The notes under the pieces are model-generated. The model ran no database searches. It was given only the letters and a program-made list of their open reading frames with translations, and was not told where the DNA came from. This document shows, piece by piece, positions 47,633-56,843 of a stretch of DNA of 64,000 nucleotides. Made by a program: the position numbers and the translations under genes. Origin of the DNA: Pirellula staleyi DSM 6068 (lineage in GTDB: Bacteria > Planctomycetota > Planctomycetia > Pirellulales > Pirellulaceae). Position 1 is the stretch's first letter; each line of letters starts with the position of its first letter. Location: assembly GCF_000025185.1 (NCBI RefSeq), contig NC_013720.1, positions 4,712,001 through 4,776,000 of the forward strand. Reading direction: 5' to 3'.

Positions 47633-48895
47633 CTACTTCCACCAGCGATCGAGCAGCGTCAGCATCGCCTGCACTCGATCGGGCGCTGCTGCGGCCAAAT
47701 TTTTTGTCTCGCCGGGGTCGCTCTTCAGATCATAAAGCTCGACCGACTTGCCATCGGCAGAGACGATGAGCTTCCAAGTATCTTGAATGCACCAGCGATA
47801 CATGAGCCCCGGATGTGCTTTGGTGACATCGGGAATGTCGTGCTCGAAAATCTCGCCAAACAAGGCATTTCCCGGGCGATTCTGCCCCTCGCGAAGGCTC
47901 ACGAGATCGATCCCAGGTAGATCCTTGGGTACGTCGAGCTGAAGTGCTCGGAGCAGTGTGGGTACCACGTCGATGCTCGAAGCGAGCGTCGTTTGATCGA
48001 AGCGTGGTGTGATATGACCCGGCCACTTCAGCATGATCGGCGTGCGAACACCACCTTCGTTGGGCGAGCGCTTACTACGCGGCGCATACTTCGGCGCGAT
48101 CGGATCTTGAATCCAGCCGTTGTCGCACAAATAGACAACGATCGTGTTCTCCTCGAGCTTGCGGTTTTTCAGTTCAGCCAGCACTTCGCCGCAGGTATGG
48201 TCCCACCAACTGCACATCGCATGATAGCGATCGACATGCACGGAGTTATTCTTGCCGCGATACTTGGCAATCCATTCTTCCGGCGGATTGTGGGGTGTGT
48301 GCGGCAGCATCGGGGCATACCAAATGAAGAAGGGCTCTTTGCCCGTACTATCGAGAAAGTCTTTGATCGGCTGAATTCCCTGACGACCAATTTTCAGCCC
48401 CTCATCGCCATGCCGACCACCACGCTTCGGATCACCGTGGGTCATCGCCGAGGTAAAGCCTCCGAGTTCGGGCGAGCCTTCCCACCATTTGCCGGTTTGC
48501 AGCGTCTTGTAGCCTTGCTCTCGCAGGATCGCTGGCAAAACCTTCAGCCGCTGGATGTGCTGCAAGATCTCTGCGCGATTGGTCCCTGGAGAGGGATCGT
48601 TGCCTGTCACGAGATGATCGTGTGCATAGCGGCCAGTCAGCAGCGTCATCAGGCTCGGACGACAGAGACTCGTCGGGACATAGCCCCGTGTGAAGGTGAG
48701 GCTTTCTTTGGCGAGTTGATCGAGATGAGGGGTGGTAATCTGCGGATGCCCCATGAAACCATAATCGGTGTAGGCCTGATCGTCGGAAAGCAGGATCACC
48801 ACATTGGGACGCGCTCTTGTGGCTGGATCAGCCAGAACAACGTTGCAGCAGCAGAGCAAGGCCAGCATCGCTAGCGATGCGAATAGACGGTGCAT
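47633..48895 (-). CDS. Secreted sulfatase (arylsulfatase type)
   Basis: The 420-residue formylglycine sulfatase has a signal peptide and NVVILLSDDQAYTDYG with the metal-binding Asp pair at 39-40 region. The activation motif LCRPSLMTLLTGR has Cys78, which is oxidised to formylglycine in the family. YAPMLPHTPHNPP and VVYLCDNGWIQDP give further active-site residues. It hydrolyses sulfate esters, perhaps of algal polysaccharides, in the periplasm or outside. It has no adjacent carbohydrate genes. GGAG upstream of ATG 48895 supports the start. Confidence 0.93.
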   Translation of the reverse strand: MHRLFASLAMLALLCCCNVVLADPATRARPNVVILLSDDQAYTDYGFMGHPQITTPHLDQLAKESLTFTRGYVPTSLCRPSLMTLLTGRYAHDHLVTGNDPSPGTNRAEILQHIQRLKVLPAILREQGYKTLQTGKWWEGSPELGGFTSAMTHGDPKRGGRHGDEGLKIGRQGIQPIKDFLDSTGKEPFFIWYAPMLPHTPHNPPEEWIAKYRGKNNSVHVDRYHAMCSWWDHTCGEVLAELKNRKLEENTIVVYLCDNGWIQDPIAPKYAPRSKRSPNEGGVRTPIMLKWPGHITPRFDQTTLASSIDVVPTLLRALQLDVPKDLPGIDLVSLREGQNRPGNALFGEIFEHDIPDVTKAHPGLMYRWCIQDTWKLIVSADGKSVELYDLKSDPGETKNLAAAAPDRVQAMLTLLDRWWK

Positions 48896-49024
48896 GGAGA
48901 GGCTCCGTAGGTGAATCGATATTGACGGGCGAACCTAAGGCGTCTAATTCTGCCCGCCTCATCCGTCCCGCGTAAAGAGTCTCGCGACATTTGCGGAACG
49001 GATTCTCGTGAAGTTGTGTTGCCC

Positions 49025-49894
49025 ATGCTGGTTCTTTCGATCCATATACGATCGCAAAAACGCCGCCAAACAAGCGGTTTATTGATTCTTTGGGTGATCT
49101 TGTTCGCCCTTGCTTCGGGCTGCGCGAAAGAACAATATTTAAGCCTGCGCGATCAGCCTTATAGCCCGCTTGTGGGGCCTCTGAAGCTGATCTCGAGTCG
49201 TGGGCCACGTCCGAGCCAGCGCACGCAGCAAATTCTGCGGCGCTATGACCTCGTCGAAAAACAAGAGAAACGACCTGCAGAAGTGCTGGCCACGCTGCAG
49301 GAAGAACTTGCGACCGACCCAGCACCCGACAAGTACTATTCCTATGCCGAACTCGCCTTCCTGCGCGCAAAGGATCTCGAAGCGACTGGCAATGTGCAAG
49401 AGGCGTTCGATCACTACGGCACATCGGTTGCTAACTCCTATCAATTCTTGTTCGACCCCCATCTCGATCGCTTTCGCAATCCCTACGATCCGCTCTTCCG
49501 TCGCGCATGCGATCTCTACAACGGTGCGCTCGAGTCGGCGATGCGCATCGTCGCGAAGCAAGGGAAGCTGAAGCCGGGAAGACTACAAACGATTGAGACC
49601 GGCAAACAGCGGTATGAATTACAAGTGGAAGTGCGTGGCCCTTGGCACGCCGACGATCTGAACCAACTGGAGTTTGTGAACGACTACCAGTTGGAGGAGG
49701 GGCTGAGCAATCATCACCAAACGTTTGGGCTTGGTGTTCCGCTGATTGCCATACGCGCGCCGCATGAAGGTGAAACCCCTGCAGAGAAATATTACCCCCC
49801 CCAATCTTTCCTTCCCAGTGACTGCATTTCTGCGCGTGATTCCCGATGTGTCGCAGGGATCGCACGGCAAACGCTGTGTGCTCGAACTCTATGA
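49025..49894 (+). CDS. Lipoprotein, N-terminal part of a frameshifted alpha/beta hydrolase
   Basis: The first frame encodes a lipoprotein signal (LFALASGC) and a ~220-residue helical region. It then reaches a C8 tract at 49795-49802 and continues for about 30 aberrant residues to a stop at 49894. The natural continuation is the next frame: removing one C would give KYYPPNLSFPVTAF and join the two parts without a gap. I therefore treat it as one gene broken by a +1 base change, by sequencing error or by slippage. ATG 49025 is used; a GTG lies at 49016. Overlap of the two frames is 149 bases. Confidence 0.75.
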   Translation: MLVLSIHIRSQKRRQTSGLLILWVILFALASGCAKEQYLSLRDQPYSPLVGPLKLISSRGPRPSQRTQQILRRYDLVEKQEKRPAEVLATLQEELATDPAPDKYYSYAELAFLRAKDLEATGNVQEAFDHYGTSVANSYQFLFDPHLDRFRNPYDPLFRRACDLYNGALESAMRIVAKQGKLKPGRLQTIETGKQRYELQVEVRGPWHADDLNQLEFVNDYQLEEGLSNHHQTFGLGVPLIAIRAPHEGETPAEKYYPPQSFLPSDCISARDSRCVAGIARQTLCARTL

Positions 49895-51212
49895 TCCGAT
49901 GGTTGCCAGCAACATTGAAGTTTGCAATCGGCTGGTGCCACTCGAGACCGATCTCAGCACGCCACTGGCCTATTTCCTGCAAAATCCGGCATTCGAAGAG
50001 ACCGATATCGCGACCTTCGGACTCCTGAATCCCGACAAAGCGCTCGGCATTAAGGGGCTCTATATGGTGGAGCCTTATGACCCGCAGCGCATTCCTGTGG
50101 TGATGGTGCACGGTCTCTGGTCGAGCCCCACCACCTGGATGGACATGTTCAACGATCTGCGCGCGTATCCGGAAATCCGCAGCCGCTATCAATTCTGGTT
50201 CTATCTCTATCCCACGGGACAGCCATTCTGGGTCTCGGCGGGACAGATGCGCGACGTGCTGACCGAAGTGCGTGGCACGCTCGACCCAGGACTCCAGAAC
50301 CCACGACTCGATCAGATGGTGCTTGTGGGGCACAGCATGGGGGGACTCGTGTCAAAAATGCAAACCGTCGAAAGTGGCGATGCGTTTTGGCACTTGCTGA
50401 CCGACAAGTCGATCACAGAGCTCGAAGCGACAGCAGAAGATCGCGCGAAACTCGAACAGATGATGTATTTTCGACCCAATCCGTCGATCAAACGGGTCAT
50501 CACGATGGGAACGCCTCATCGTGGCAGCGAATTTGCGAGCGATTACGTTCGACTCCTGAGTCGTAAGCTGATCACGCTCCCCAAGATGATGGTGGAGTTC
50601 AATACGAAAGTGATTCGGGATAATCCGGGCTTCTTTAAGAACACCGAGATGCTCACGACCACCACGAGCATCGATTCGCTAGCGCCGAGTTGTCCGATTT
50701 TCGATATTTTGCTCAGCGCTCAGCCAGGTCCTTGGGTGAAGTATCACAATGTGGTGGGTGTACTGCCGCGTGAAGGTTTTGTCGGAAAATTGAGCGCGGA
50801 AGGGGATGGCGTGGTAGCTTACACCAGCGCGCATCTCGACAATGTTGCCTCGGAACTGACAGTGAACGCCGATCACATGAAGGTGCACCGCCATCCACTC
50901 GCCATTTTGGAAGTACGGCGGATCTTGCTCGAGCACTCGCTCGAAGTGCAAGGTTTCGTGGGTGCTCCCAAACCCATCTCACCCACCGGTTATTGTCCCG
51001 GAGGGGGATTGGCTGTGGCTCCCCCCGATCTTGTGTCTGTGGCTGGTGTACCCAGTGCGCACTCGACCAGCGCTGCGTCTGTAGTGGGACCGATGCTGCC
51101 TGCTATGGACGGAGCATCAAGAGCTTATCCTGTGGCTCCCGCTGGTTATTTTCCTTCGCAGCCAAGTGGCTTTGAAGGTTCTGGATCGTCAGCGGGTCAG
51201 GTTCTGCGCTAG
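49746..51212 (+). CDS. Alpha/beta hydrolase, C-terminal part of the frameshifted gene
   Basis: The frame has no convincing start of its own; homologous-looking sequence begins around base 49797 (PPNLSFPVTAFLRV). The alpha/beta hydrolase fold is clear: VPVVMVHGLWSSPTTWMDM holds the oxyanion region and LVGHSMGGLVSKM the nucleophilic Ser. A lipase-like GTPHRGSEFAS block and a late His region (VNADHMKVHRHP) complete the triad candidates. The last ~90 residues are Pro/Ala/Ser/Gly-rich. Substrate may be an ester or lipid. The N-terminal lipoprotein signal lies in the other frame. Confidence 0.8.
   Translation: MPYARRMKVKPLQRNITPPNLSFPVTAFLRVIPDVSQGSHGKRCVLELYDPMVASNIEVCNRLVPLETDLSTPLAYFLQNPAFEETDIATFGLLNPDKALGIKGLYMVEPYDPQRIPVVMVHGLWSSPTTWMDMFNDLRAYPEIRSRYQFWFYLYPTGQPFWVSAGQMRDVLTEVRGTLDPGLQNPRLDQMVLVGHSMGGLVSKMQTVESGDAFWHLLTDKSITELEATAEDRAKLEQMMYFRPNPSIKRVITMGTPHRGSEFASDYVRLLSRKLITLPKMMVEFNTKVIRDNPGFFKNTEMLTTTTSIDSLAPSCPIFDILLSAQPGPWVKYHNVVGVLPREGFVGKLSAEGDGVVAYTSAHLDNVASELTVNADHMKVHRHPLAILEVRRILLEHSLEVQGFVGAPKPISPTGYCPGGGLAVAPPDLVSVAGVPSAHSTSAASVVGPMLPAMDGASRAYPVAPAGYFPSQPSGFEGSGSSAGQVLR
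49795..49802 (+). repeat. C8 homopolymer at a frame junction
   Basis: Eight consecutive C bases lie exactly where the lipoprotein frame changes to the hydrolase frame. A C7 (or C10) tract would join the two into one continuous protein. Such tracts are prone to slippage in replication, in sequencing and sometimes in translation. Confidence 0.85.
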
Positions 51213-51319
51213 TTGGTTTGATTTCGAACTAGCGGTGATGAGAAATTCAGCAGTTGCTCGTCTCGAAGTTTCGTCGCCGCCAGTGGTGCGGCTGACATTT
51301 TGTGAAACCATCTCGCCGA

Positions 51320-51727
51320 CTACTTGGCGATAGCGAGCGAGCTAGGAAGCGAGCCGACCTTGATCGGCGGACGTGCATAGCGATTAAACGCCTTCCGCTG
51401 CGGCAGGCGTGGAGTTGCTGCTGCATGCTGGACCGTTCTGCCAACCTTGCCACTGCCATCTTCGCTGCTGGTGTCGCTCTCGGATTCGTCGTCGCTCAAG
51501 GTGAGGGTCAGTTCGGCGATGATCGGTCCGCTAGTGCTTTCACTCTCCGAGGTTTCGCTCGATTTACCAGCCGCACCTTCTGGTGGAAGTTCGCTACGAA
51601 CCACATGCACATCGCGAGGAGCTTCGATACCAACGCGAACCGTTTGCCCCTTCACCTTCAAGATGGTGAGAACAATGTTGTCGCCGATTTTGATCTGCTG
51701 TTGGAGTTTGCGGGTGAGCACTAGCAT
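51320..51727 (-). CDS. csrA: CsrA translational regulator with long C-terminal tail
   Basis: The N-terminal ~50 residues are CsrA: MLVLTRKLQQQIKIGDNI with Leu4 and Arg6, then VGIEAPRDVHVVRSEL with Arg44 conserved. Both ends of the RNA-binding surface are therefore intact. The protein binds GGA-containing mRNA leaders and controls translation. It is 135 residues long, about twice the usual size; the extra ~85 residues are Ser/Glu/Asp-rich and then basic. AGGA eight bases upstream supports the start. No flagellar gene (fliW, hag) is near, unlike in many Gram-positive and some other loci. Confidence 0.92.
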   Translation of the reverse strand: MLVLTRKLQQQIKIGDNIVLTILKVKGQTVRVGIEAPRDVHVVRSELPPEGAAGKSSETSESESTSGPIIAELTLTLSDDESESDTSSEDGSGKVGRTVQHAAATPRLPQRKAFNRYARPPIKVGSLPSSLAIAK

Positions 51728-52233
51728 GATTTCATTCCTTTGAGCATCGAGTGAGTTTTTTTGTCATCGGGAAGTCGATTTCTGACTTCGTTTGATGAGA
51801 AATACCCATTGCACGACCCGTGCCAAAACCATGTTGTTGGTACCGCACCAATCTGTGAAAACCGCACGTAAGTGCTTGATGCCGCAACGAATTAAAAATT
51901 TCGCGAGCACTTGGCAGATTGATCTTGACGTGAAATTCGAAGCCTGCAGCGTGCAACTACTACTAGCGATCTTGAAAAAATGTCGCAGCGGTATGCTTGT
52001 AGTGGGTGCTAGCGGGCGACTGTGCCAGCAAATCAGCAATTCTGATAGCAGCTGCTTGAAGATTTTCTCGAAGATGTCCGCAATCGTGTGACCAGAGGTG
52101 TCACCGATTCCAGACTTTGAAGGCTACGAGATCTCTCGCGTGCCACTGCTGTGGCAATCGCGAGTAGCCGAGCCTCGTAGAAGTTGCAAAACGATCGAAG
52201 CGCGGGGATCGCGGCGATAGAGATCGAGAGCGA
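51728..52233. other. Intergenic region upstream of csrA
   Basis: These 506 bases are visibly more AT-rich than their neighbours and hold only short, unconvincing frames on both strands. The region should contain the csrA promoter and leader on the minus strand. I see no clear terminator or known RNA. Confidence 0.4.
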
Positions 52234-52980
52234 TTAGCGTGGCGGGTTTCGCTTTTGAAGTTCGTCACGCAGCTGTGCGGCGAGTTCGTACTTCTCAGTC
52301 GCCACGGCTTCTTCGAGTTGCTCTTGCAGGGTTCGACCCACGTGGAAGTGCTGCCGCAACGATTCGCGGAGCTCAATCAGGCGGGTGACGAGTTCGTCGT
52401 CGGTGTACTCTTCTTCCGCTTCGTACTGGGCAAAGACCTCGCGAATTCGCTCGAGACCAGCATTGAGCTCTTCCACGGCCACTTCAGCTCCTCGGTCGGC
52501 CAAGGCTGCGAGCGCAGCGGCTTGCGTGCGGTGAAAGAGCACAAAGGGGCGATATTGCTCGTGTGACATCGTCCACTGATCGTCGGGCGAATGATCGCGG
52601 CAAAAGTCCATCAGACCGAGTGTGTGGTCGGCGTCGAGCACCGCTTCGTCGAATTCGCGGAGTGCTAGCCAGCAGATGCGGCGATGATAGTACTGCACGA
52701 ATTCGCGGTCGGCTTGCTCGCATTCTTCTTCGCTCATCTCGTATTCCCCTTCGGGAACCGCTTCGAGGGCGCGGCCTACGAGATAGTCGAAGTAGGTTTC
52801 GGCCCCTTCAGGCCTACTACCATCGGGGCGTCCGGAGATCTCGAGCTGCAATAGCCCCAGATCGAGTCGCATTTGAAGTACCTCGCGACCATCGTTCCCC
52901 TTCGTTTTGCGCACACTGATTCCGTTGGGATCGAAAGGCCAGTCGCGAAGAATGCGGTCGATATGTTCGTTGTGTGCCAT
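52234..52980 (-). CDS. UVR-motif (UvrB/UvrC-like) protein
   Basis: The 248-residue protein has a C-terminal UVR motif (LEEAVATEKYELAAQLRDEL), the helical hairpin by which UvrB and UvrC, and also McsA and Clp proteins, contact partners. The rest is acidic and helical, with no nuclease or helicase motif. It might be an adaptor of a protease or repair complex; this is inference. It is a single gene, divergent from the acyl-CoA dehydrogenase gene. ATG 52980 gives a good N-terminus (MAHNEHIDRILRDW). Confidence 0.8.
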   Translation of the reverse strand: MAHNEHIDRILRDWPFDPNGISVRKTKGNDGREVLQMRLDLGLLQLEISGRPDGSRPEGAETYFDYLVGRALEAVPEGEYEMSEEECEQADREFVQYYHRRICWLALREFDEAVLDADHTLGLMDFCRDHSPDDQWTMSHEQYRPFVLFHRTQAAALAALADRGAEVAVEELNAGLERIREVFAQYEAEEEYTDDELVTRLIELRESLRQHFHVGRTLQEQLEEAVATEKYELAAQLRDELQKRNPPR

Positions 52981-53273
52981 CGTTGATCTGGTTCAGGTGC
53001 TCTCAATCCCCATTGGAGTTCTGGAGGACTCCTCCTGGCGATTATACCAACGAACTGCTCGGGCGGGCAGACTTGTTTGATAGCGAGCTGCCTCTGGCAG
53101 GGGAGAATTCGAACTTCGCTTCTGAGGCTCTGGGGCGTAGAATTCGGTCAGTTAGATGGTTCTGCCAGCTGATCTCGTTGCCAAATCGACATTCCGTCAG
53201 GAATCTCGTCGGCATCGCGAGGCGGGCAGAAGTGTCAGGAGTACCACTCGATCTCTTCCACGAGGGCTGGCTC

Positions 53274-55076
53274 ATGACGGTGAAATCGCGCGAACAGCAA
53301 ATGGCGGATGCCGAGGAGATTCTCGGCGATCGTTTGCACAGCGAAAGCTTTGCAAAAGGGCTATTCTTTGGGGAATATGCTGCGGATCGGCTCCCTGCCT
53401 ATCCACCCGACTCGGGCCCCCACGAAGTGGACGTACTAGTCCACCAACTCATCGATTTTTGCAAGACATCGGTCGATCCGGTGTTGATCGACCGTGAGGC
53501 CAAGATTCCCGACAGCGTGATTGCTGGTCTTGGAAAACTAGGTGTCCTAGGAGCTTGCCTGCCGCGCGAAAGTGGCGGGTTAGGATTATCGCAAACTGCC
53601 TACTGCCGACTCCTCGAAGTGCTTGGTGGACATTGTGGCAGTACGGCCCTGTTTGTGAATGCTCACCACTCGATTGGGCCACGCGCTGTGGTGCTGTTCG
53701 GCACCAAGCAGCAGCAAACGAAGTGGCTTCCCAAGCTTGCGAGTGGCGAGTGGATTTCGGCCTTCGCGCTCACCGAGCCGGGGGCTGGAAGCGATGCCGC
53801 CAATGTGCAAACCACAGCGACTCCGTCGGCTGATGGCCAAAGCTTTATCCTGAATGGCGAAAAGCGGTGGATCACCAACGGTGGTATCGCTAATGTGCTG
53901 ACGGTGATGGCACGCACCCCCGATGCCAGTGGGAAAGGAAAAATTAGCGCCTTCCTCGTCACCCCAGACATGCCCGGCTTTCACGTGCTGGAACAGCGCA
54001 TGGATAAACTGGGCGTACGCGGAACAGCGACAGGTCGACTCGCGTTTCGCGATTGTGTTGTTCCTCGCGAGAACATGCTGGGGCCGGAAGGAAAAGGCTT
54101 GAAGGTTGCACTAACGGTGCTCGATTTTGGTCGCGTAACGTTTGGAGCAAGCTGCACCGGCGCGGCGAAGTTCTGCGTCGATCGTGCTGTGGACCATGTG
54201 CAGCGGCGCGTGCAGTTTGATGAGCCCTTGGCGCGGTTCGAACTGGTGCAGCAGAAGATTGCCGCCATGACAGCGGGCCAGTTTGCGATGGAGGCTTGCA
54301 CGTATCAAACCGCAGCGATGATCGATCATGGCAGCGACGACTTCATGCTCGAAACGGCGATGCTGAAGGTCTTCGCCACCGAAACTTTGTGGACAATTTT
54401 GAACGACACGTTTCAGCTGCATGGTGGGCTAGCCTATTTCACCGACCAGCCTTTCGAACGGATGCTGCGCGACGCGCGGATCAACACGATTGGCGAAGGG
54501 GCCAACGATGTGCTGCGCGTGTTCAGTTCGCTTGTCGGAATGCGCGATGTGGGTCTCGAACTTGAAGGGGTGCTACATGCCGTCATGCACCCTCTCTCGC
54601 GGTGGACCAACATTGGCCGCTTTGCCGGTCGAAAACTGAGTCAGCTGATGGCGAGCCCCTCGGTTCCGATTCGGCATCCCGAACTCGACGATGAGGCAAC
54701 GCATCTGGGGCACCTCATTCAGCGGTTTGGGAGCGAAGTCGAATGGGCTTTGAGGACCTTCCAAAAAGAAATCGTCGATAGGCAGTATGTCCTGTCGCGT
54801 CTGGGGGACACTGCAATCGACCTCTATGCCAGCATCTGCACACTACGACGGATGGACCACTTGATCAGTTCGCGTAGTCATCACGATGGGGATGCAGGAA
54901 ATGGCCATTCATCGCCGGGAAATCCGCTGCCGCTGGCAACGCAGCTCATGGCGGGGCGTTATTTCCTGAGCCAGTCACGTCGCAAAATCAAGCGACTTTT
55001 GACAGAGCTTCACGACAACGACGACGAGCGAACCACCGAGCTCGCTCGCAAGATGTTGCCTGTGGTGGCAAAGTAG
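53274..55076 (+). CDS. Acyl-CoA dehydrogenase
   Basis: The 600-residue FAD enzyme oxidises an acyl-CoA to its trans-2-enoyl form. The fold is complete: ALTEPGAGSDAANV and NGEKRWITNGGIAN bind FAD/substrate, and KLGVRGTATGRLAFRDCVVP is typical. The catalytic region of QLHGGLAYFTDQPFERMLRD and RINTIGEGANDVLRV follows. The C-terminal ~180 residues are an extra helical domain as in very-long-chain or FadE-like members. The start ATG 53274 follows GAGGG. The partner electron-transfer flavoprotein genes are not nearby. Confidence 0.92.
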   Translation: MTVKSREQQMADAEEILGDRLHSESFAKGLFFGEYAADRLPAYPPDSGPHEVDVLVHQLIDFCKTSVDPVLIDREAKIPDSVIAGLGKLGVLGACLPRESGGLGLSQTAYCRLLEVLGGHCGSTALFVNAHHSIGPRAVVLFGTKQQQTKWLPKLASGEWISAFALTEPGAGSDAANVQTTATPSADGQSFILNGEKRWITNGGIANVLTVMARTPDASGKGKISAFLVTPDMPGFHVLEQRMDKLGVRGTATGRLAFRDCVVPRENMLGPEGKGLKVALTVLDFGRVTFGASCTGAAKFCVDRAVDHVQRRVQFDEPLARFELVQQKIAAMTAGQFAMEACTYQTAAMIDHGSDDFMLETAMLKVFATETLWTILNDTFQLHGGLAYFTDQPFERMLRDARINTIGEGANDVLRVFSSLVGMRDVGLELEGVLHAVMHPLSRWTNIGRFAGRKLSQLMASPSVPIRHPELDDEATHLGHLIQRFGSEVEWALRTFQKEIVDRQYVLSRLGDTAIDLYASICTLRRMDHLISSRSHHDGDAGNGHSSPGNPLPLATQLMAGRYFLSQSRRKIKRLLTELHDNDDERTTELARKMLPVVAK

Positions 55077-55116
55077 TGAGATAGCGAAAAATGCCCGCCG
55101 GATAGTGATTGTCACA

Positions 55117-56772
55117 CTAACGGCCGATGCTGGTGACCAGCAGCCGCGCGGGCGATTGCTGTGCTACTTGATCGGCTTTCGCGCCCGGAGGTGGCTCGAC
55201 AATCGGAAGGCTGAACCAAGCGGTGCTCGTTACCCGCGCATCACTAGCTGCACCAGATCCCGCCTTACCTTCTCCCGATGATTTTCCAGAAGTGAAGGGT
55301 TCACTCGAGCGGCCCATCTTGCCTCCAAGCGATTCAACGAGTGCATAGCAGAGCGCATTGCCCATCGAGATAGGACTTCGCTCCGTAGCAAAATAGGGCC
55401 CCAGCAGTTCGTCGAGTTGCGATTCGCCATGCCCGGTTCCACTATCGATCACCGAGAGGCAAAGCAGATCACTGGTTCGTGTGATCGTCACTTTCACGAT
55501 GCGATCGTCGAGCGGCACGTGCCGCAGGGATTGGCAAGCTGCTTCGAGCAACTGCAGTAGCACTTGCTGCACCTGGGCGCGATGCGTGGCAATGGCTGGA
55601 ATCGAGTCGTCAAATCGCTTTTCAAAAAGCACACCGAGTTCGCGGAAGGTGCCGTTGATGAGCTCAATCGATTCGTCGACAAGTTGCGGCAAATCTACGG
55701 GCGATGTGGCAATATCGACACTAGCAAAGCGGCGGAGTCGCTGAACGATTTCGGCTGCCCGATGCGACTGTGTCGTGATTTGCTCGCACCAGCGAATGAC
55801 TTTTGCCGCAGCATCTTGGACTGGCGTCGTCCGCAGGGTATTGATGGCGGCTCCCGCAAAGTTAGCAATGGCATAGAGAGGCTGATGCACCTCGTGCGAG
55901 ATGCCAGCCACCATGTGACCTGCCGTTTCAAAGCGGTAGCGTTCCGCGATTTCGAGCCGACTATCACCCGCGGCACATTGCGATGCAACATCGCGAACGA
56001 TCACCAGTGCATGATCTTCCCCGCATGGAATAATGCGTAAGTCGATGAGCATGGTCGCATTTTGGTCGCGAGCCTCGATAGCCATGGAGATCGCGCGATG
56101 CGAGGTGAAAACCTGCTCTACCTGTTGGGTAATCGCTTCGTGATGGGGCGCTGAAAAGTAACTGGTCAGGTTGGTGCCGACCTTCAGCGAAGCGGTGATG
56201 GACGACAGGCAATCGACAATCGTCGCGTTTCGATCGACCAGGCAAAAGCAATCGGCGATCAGAGCCGATTGTTCAGTCGCGAGACTACCGAGTCGCGCGA
56301 GTGGAATGCGTCGTACAGCACGCTCGAGTGTCTTACGCAGCATCGCTTCAGATGCAGGCCAGACAAGCACCTCAGTGGCTCCGCGATGGTAGGCGTCGAC
56401 CACGCCGCTCGCGTTTTGATGATCCACTATCGCGATTGGAACACTATCCCCGACCATGGCCTGTAAAATCAGCTGATCGAGCACTTCGGTGGGAAGATTC
56501 CAGTCGATGAATGTCAGGGGGGGAAGTGGTGAATGCCGATCGAGCGAGACATACGATTGGCAGTTCGAATCGCTCGAGCAATCACAAGGCTCAACGACGT
56601 AATACTGCCAGTTGGTGTCGAGGGTCGCAGTTGACGACGGAGTCGAGCCGGCTTCTGTTGGCGAGGCCTGGGGAGGCGCAGGGATCGATGCAAAAGCCGC
56701 ACTGAGCGACTGCTGCAAATCTCGCGACTTTAGAATCACCAAACCTCGCGGCGTGGCGGTTTTGCCAATCAT
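55117..56772 (-). CDS. Histidine kinase-like protein with degenerate ATP-binding site
   Basis: The 551-residue cytoplasmic protein has a receiver-like N-terminus (FIDWNLP with an Asp, but no KP motif, only WPAS), a PAS-like domain (residues ~175-265) and HisKA with GISHEVHQPLYAIANFAGA (His near 291). The ATPase domain is unusual: the N-box reads QVLLQLLEAACQSL, with Asn residues replaced, and the G2 region reads SMGNALCYALVESLGGKMG instead of GxGLGL. G1 (DSGTG) is kept. It may be a pseudokinase or a weak kinase. GGAG six bases upstream supports the start. It is convergent with the dehydrogenase gene. Confidence 0.85.
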   Translation of the reverse strand: MIGKTATPRGLVILKSRDLQQSLSAAFASIPAPPQASPTEAGSTPSSTATLDTNWQYYVVEPCDCSSDSNCQSYVSLDRHSPLPPLTFIDWNLPTEVLDQLILQAMVGDSVPIAIVDHQNASGVVDAYHRGATEVLVWPASEAMLRKTLERAVRRIPLARLGSLATEQSALIADCFCLVDRNATIVDCLSSITASLKVGTNLTSYFSAPHHEAITQQVEQVFTSHRAISMAIEARDQNATMLIDLRIIPCGEDHALVIVRDVASQCAAGDSRLEIAERYRFETAGHMVAGISHEVHQPLYAIANFAGAAINTLRTTPVQDAAAKVIRWCEQITTQSHRAAEIVQRLRRFASVDIATSPVDLPQLVDESIELINGTFRELGVLFEKRFDDSIPAIATHRAQVQQVLLQLLEAACQSLRHVPLDDRIVKVTITRTSDLLCLSVIDSGTGHGESQLDELLGPYFATERSPISMGNALCYALVESLGGKMGRSSEPFTSGKSSGEGKAGSGAASDARVTSTAWFSLPIVEPPPGAKADQVAQQSPARLLVTSIGR

Positions 56773-56843
56773 TGCCCTCTCCTTCCATTCTGCCTCATTC
56801 TAACAGTGGGGCAGAAAGTGTCAGCGAGCGGCAAACCGCCTGT

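Noticed and set aside
51764-52091. Short frames on both strands upstream of csrA
   Set aside because: Neither strand shows domain content, ribosome binding sites or codon use like the neighbours.
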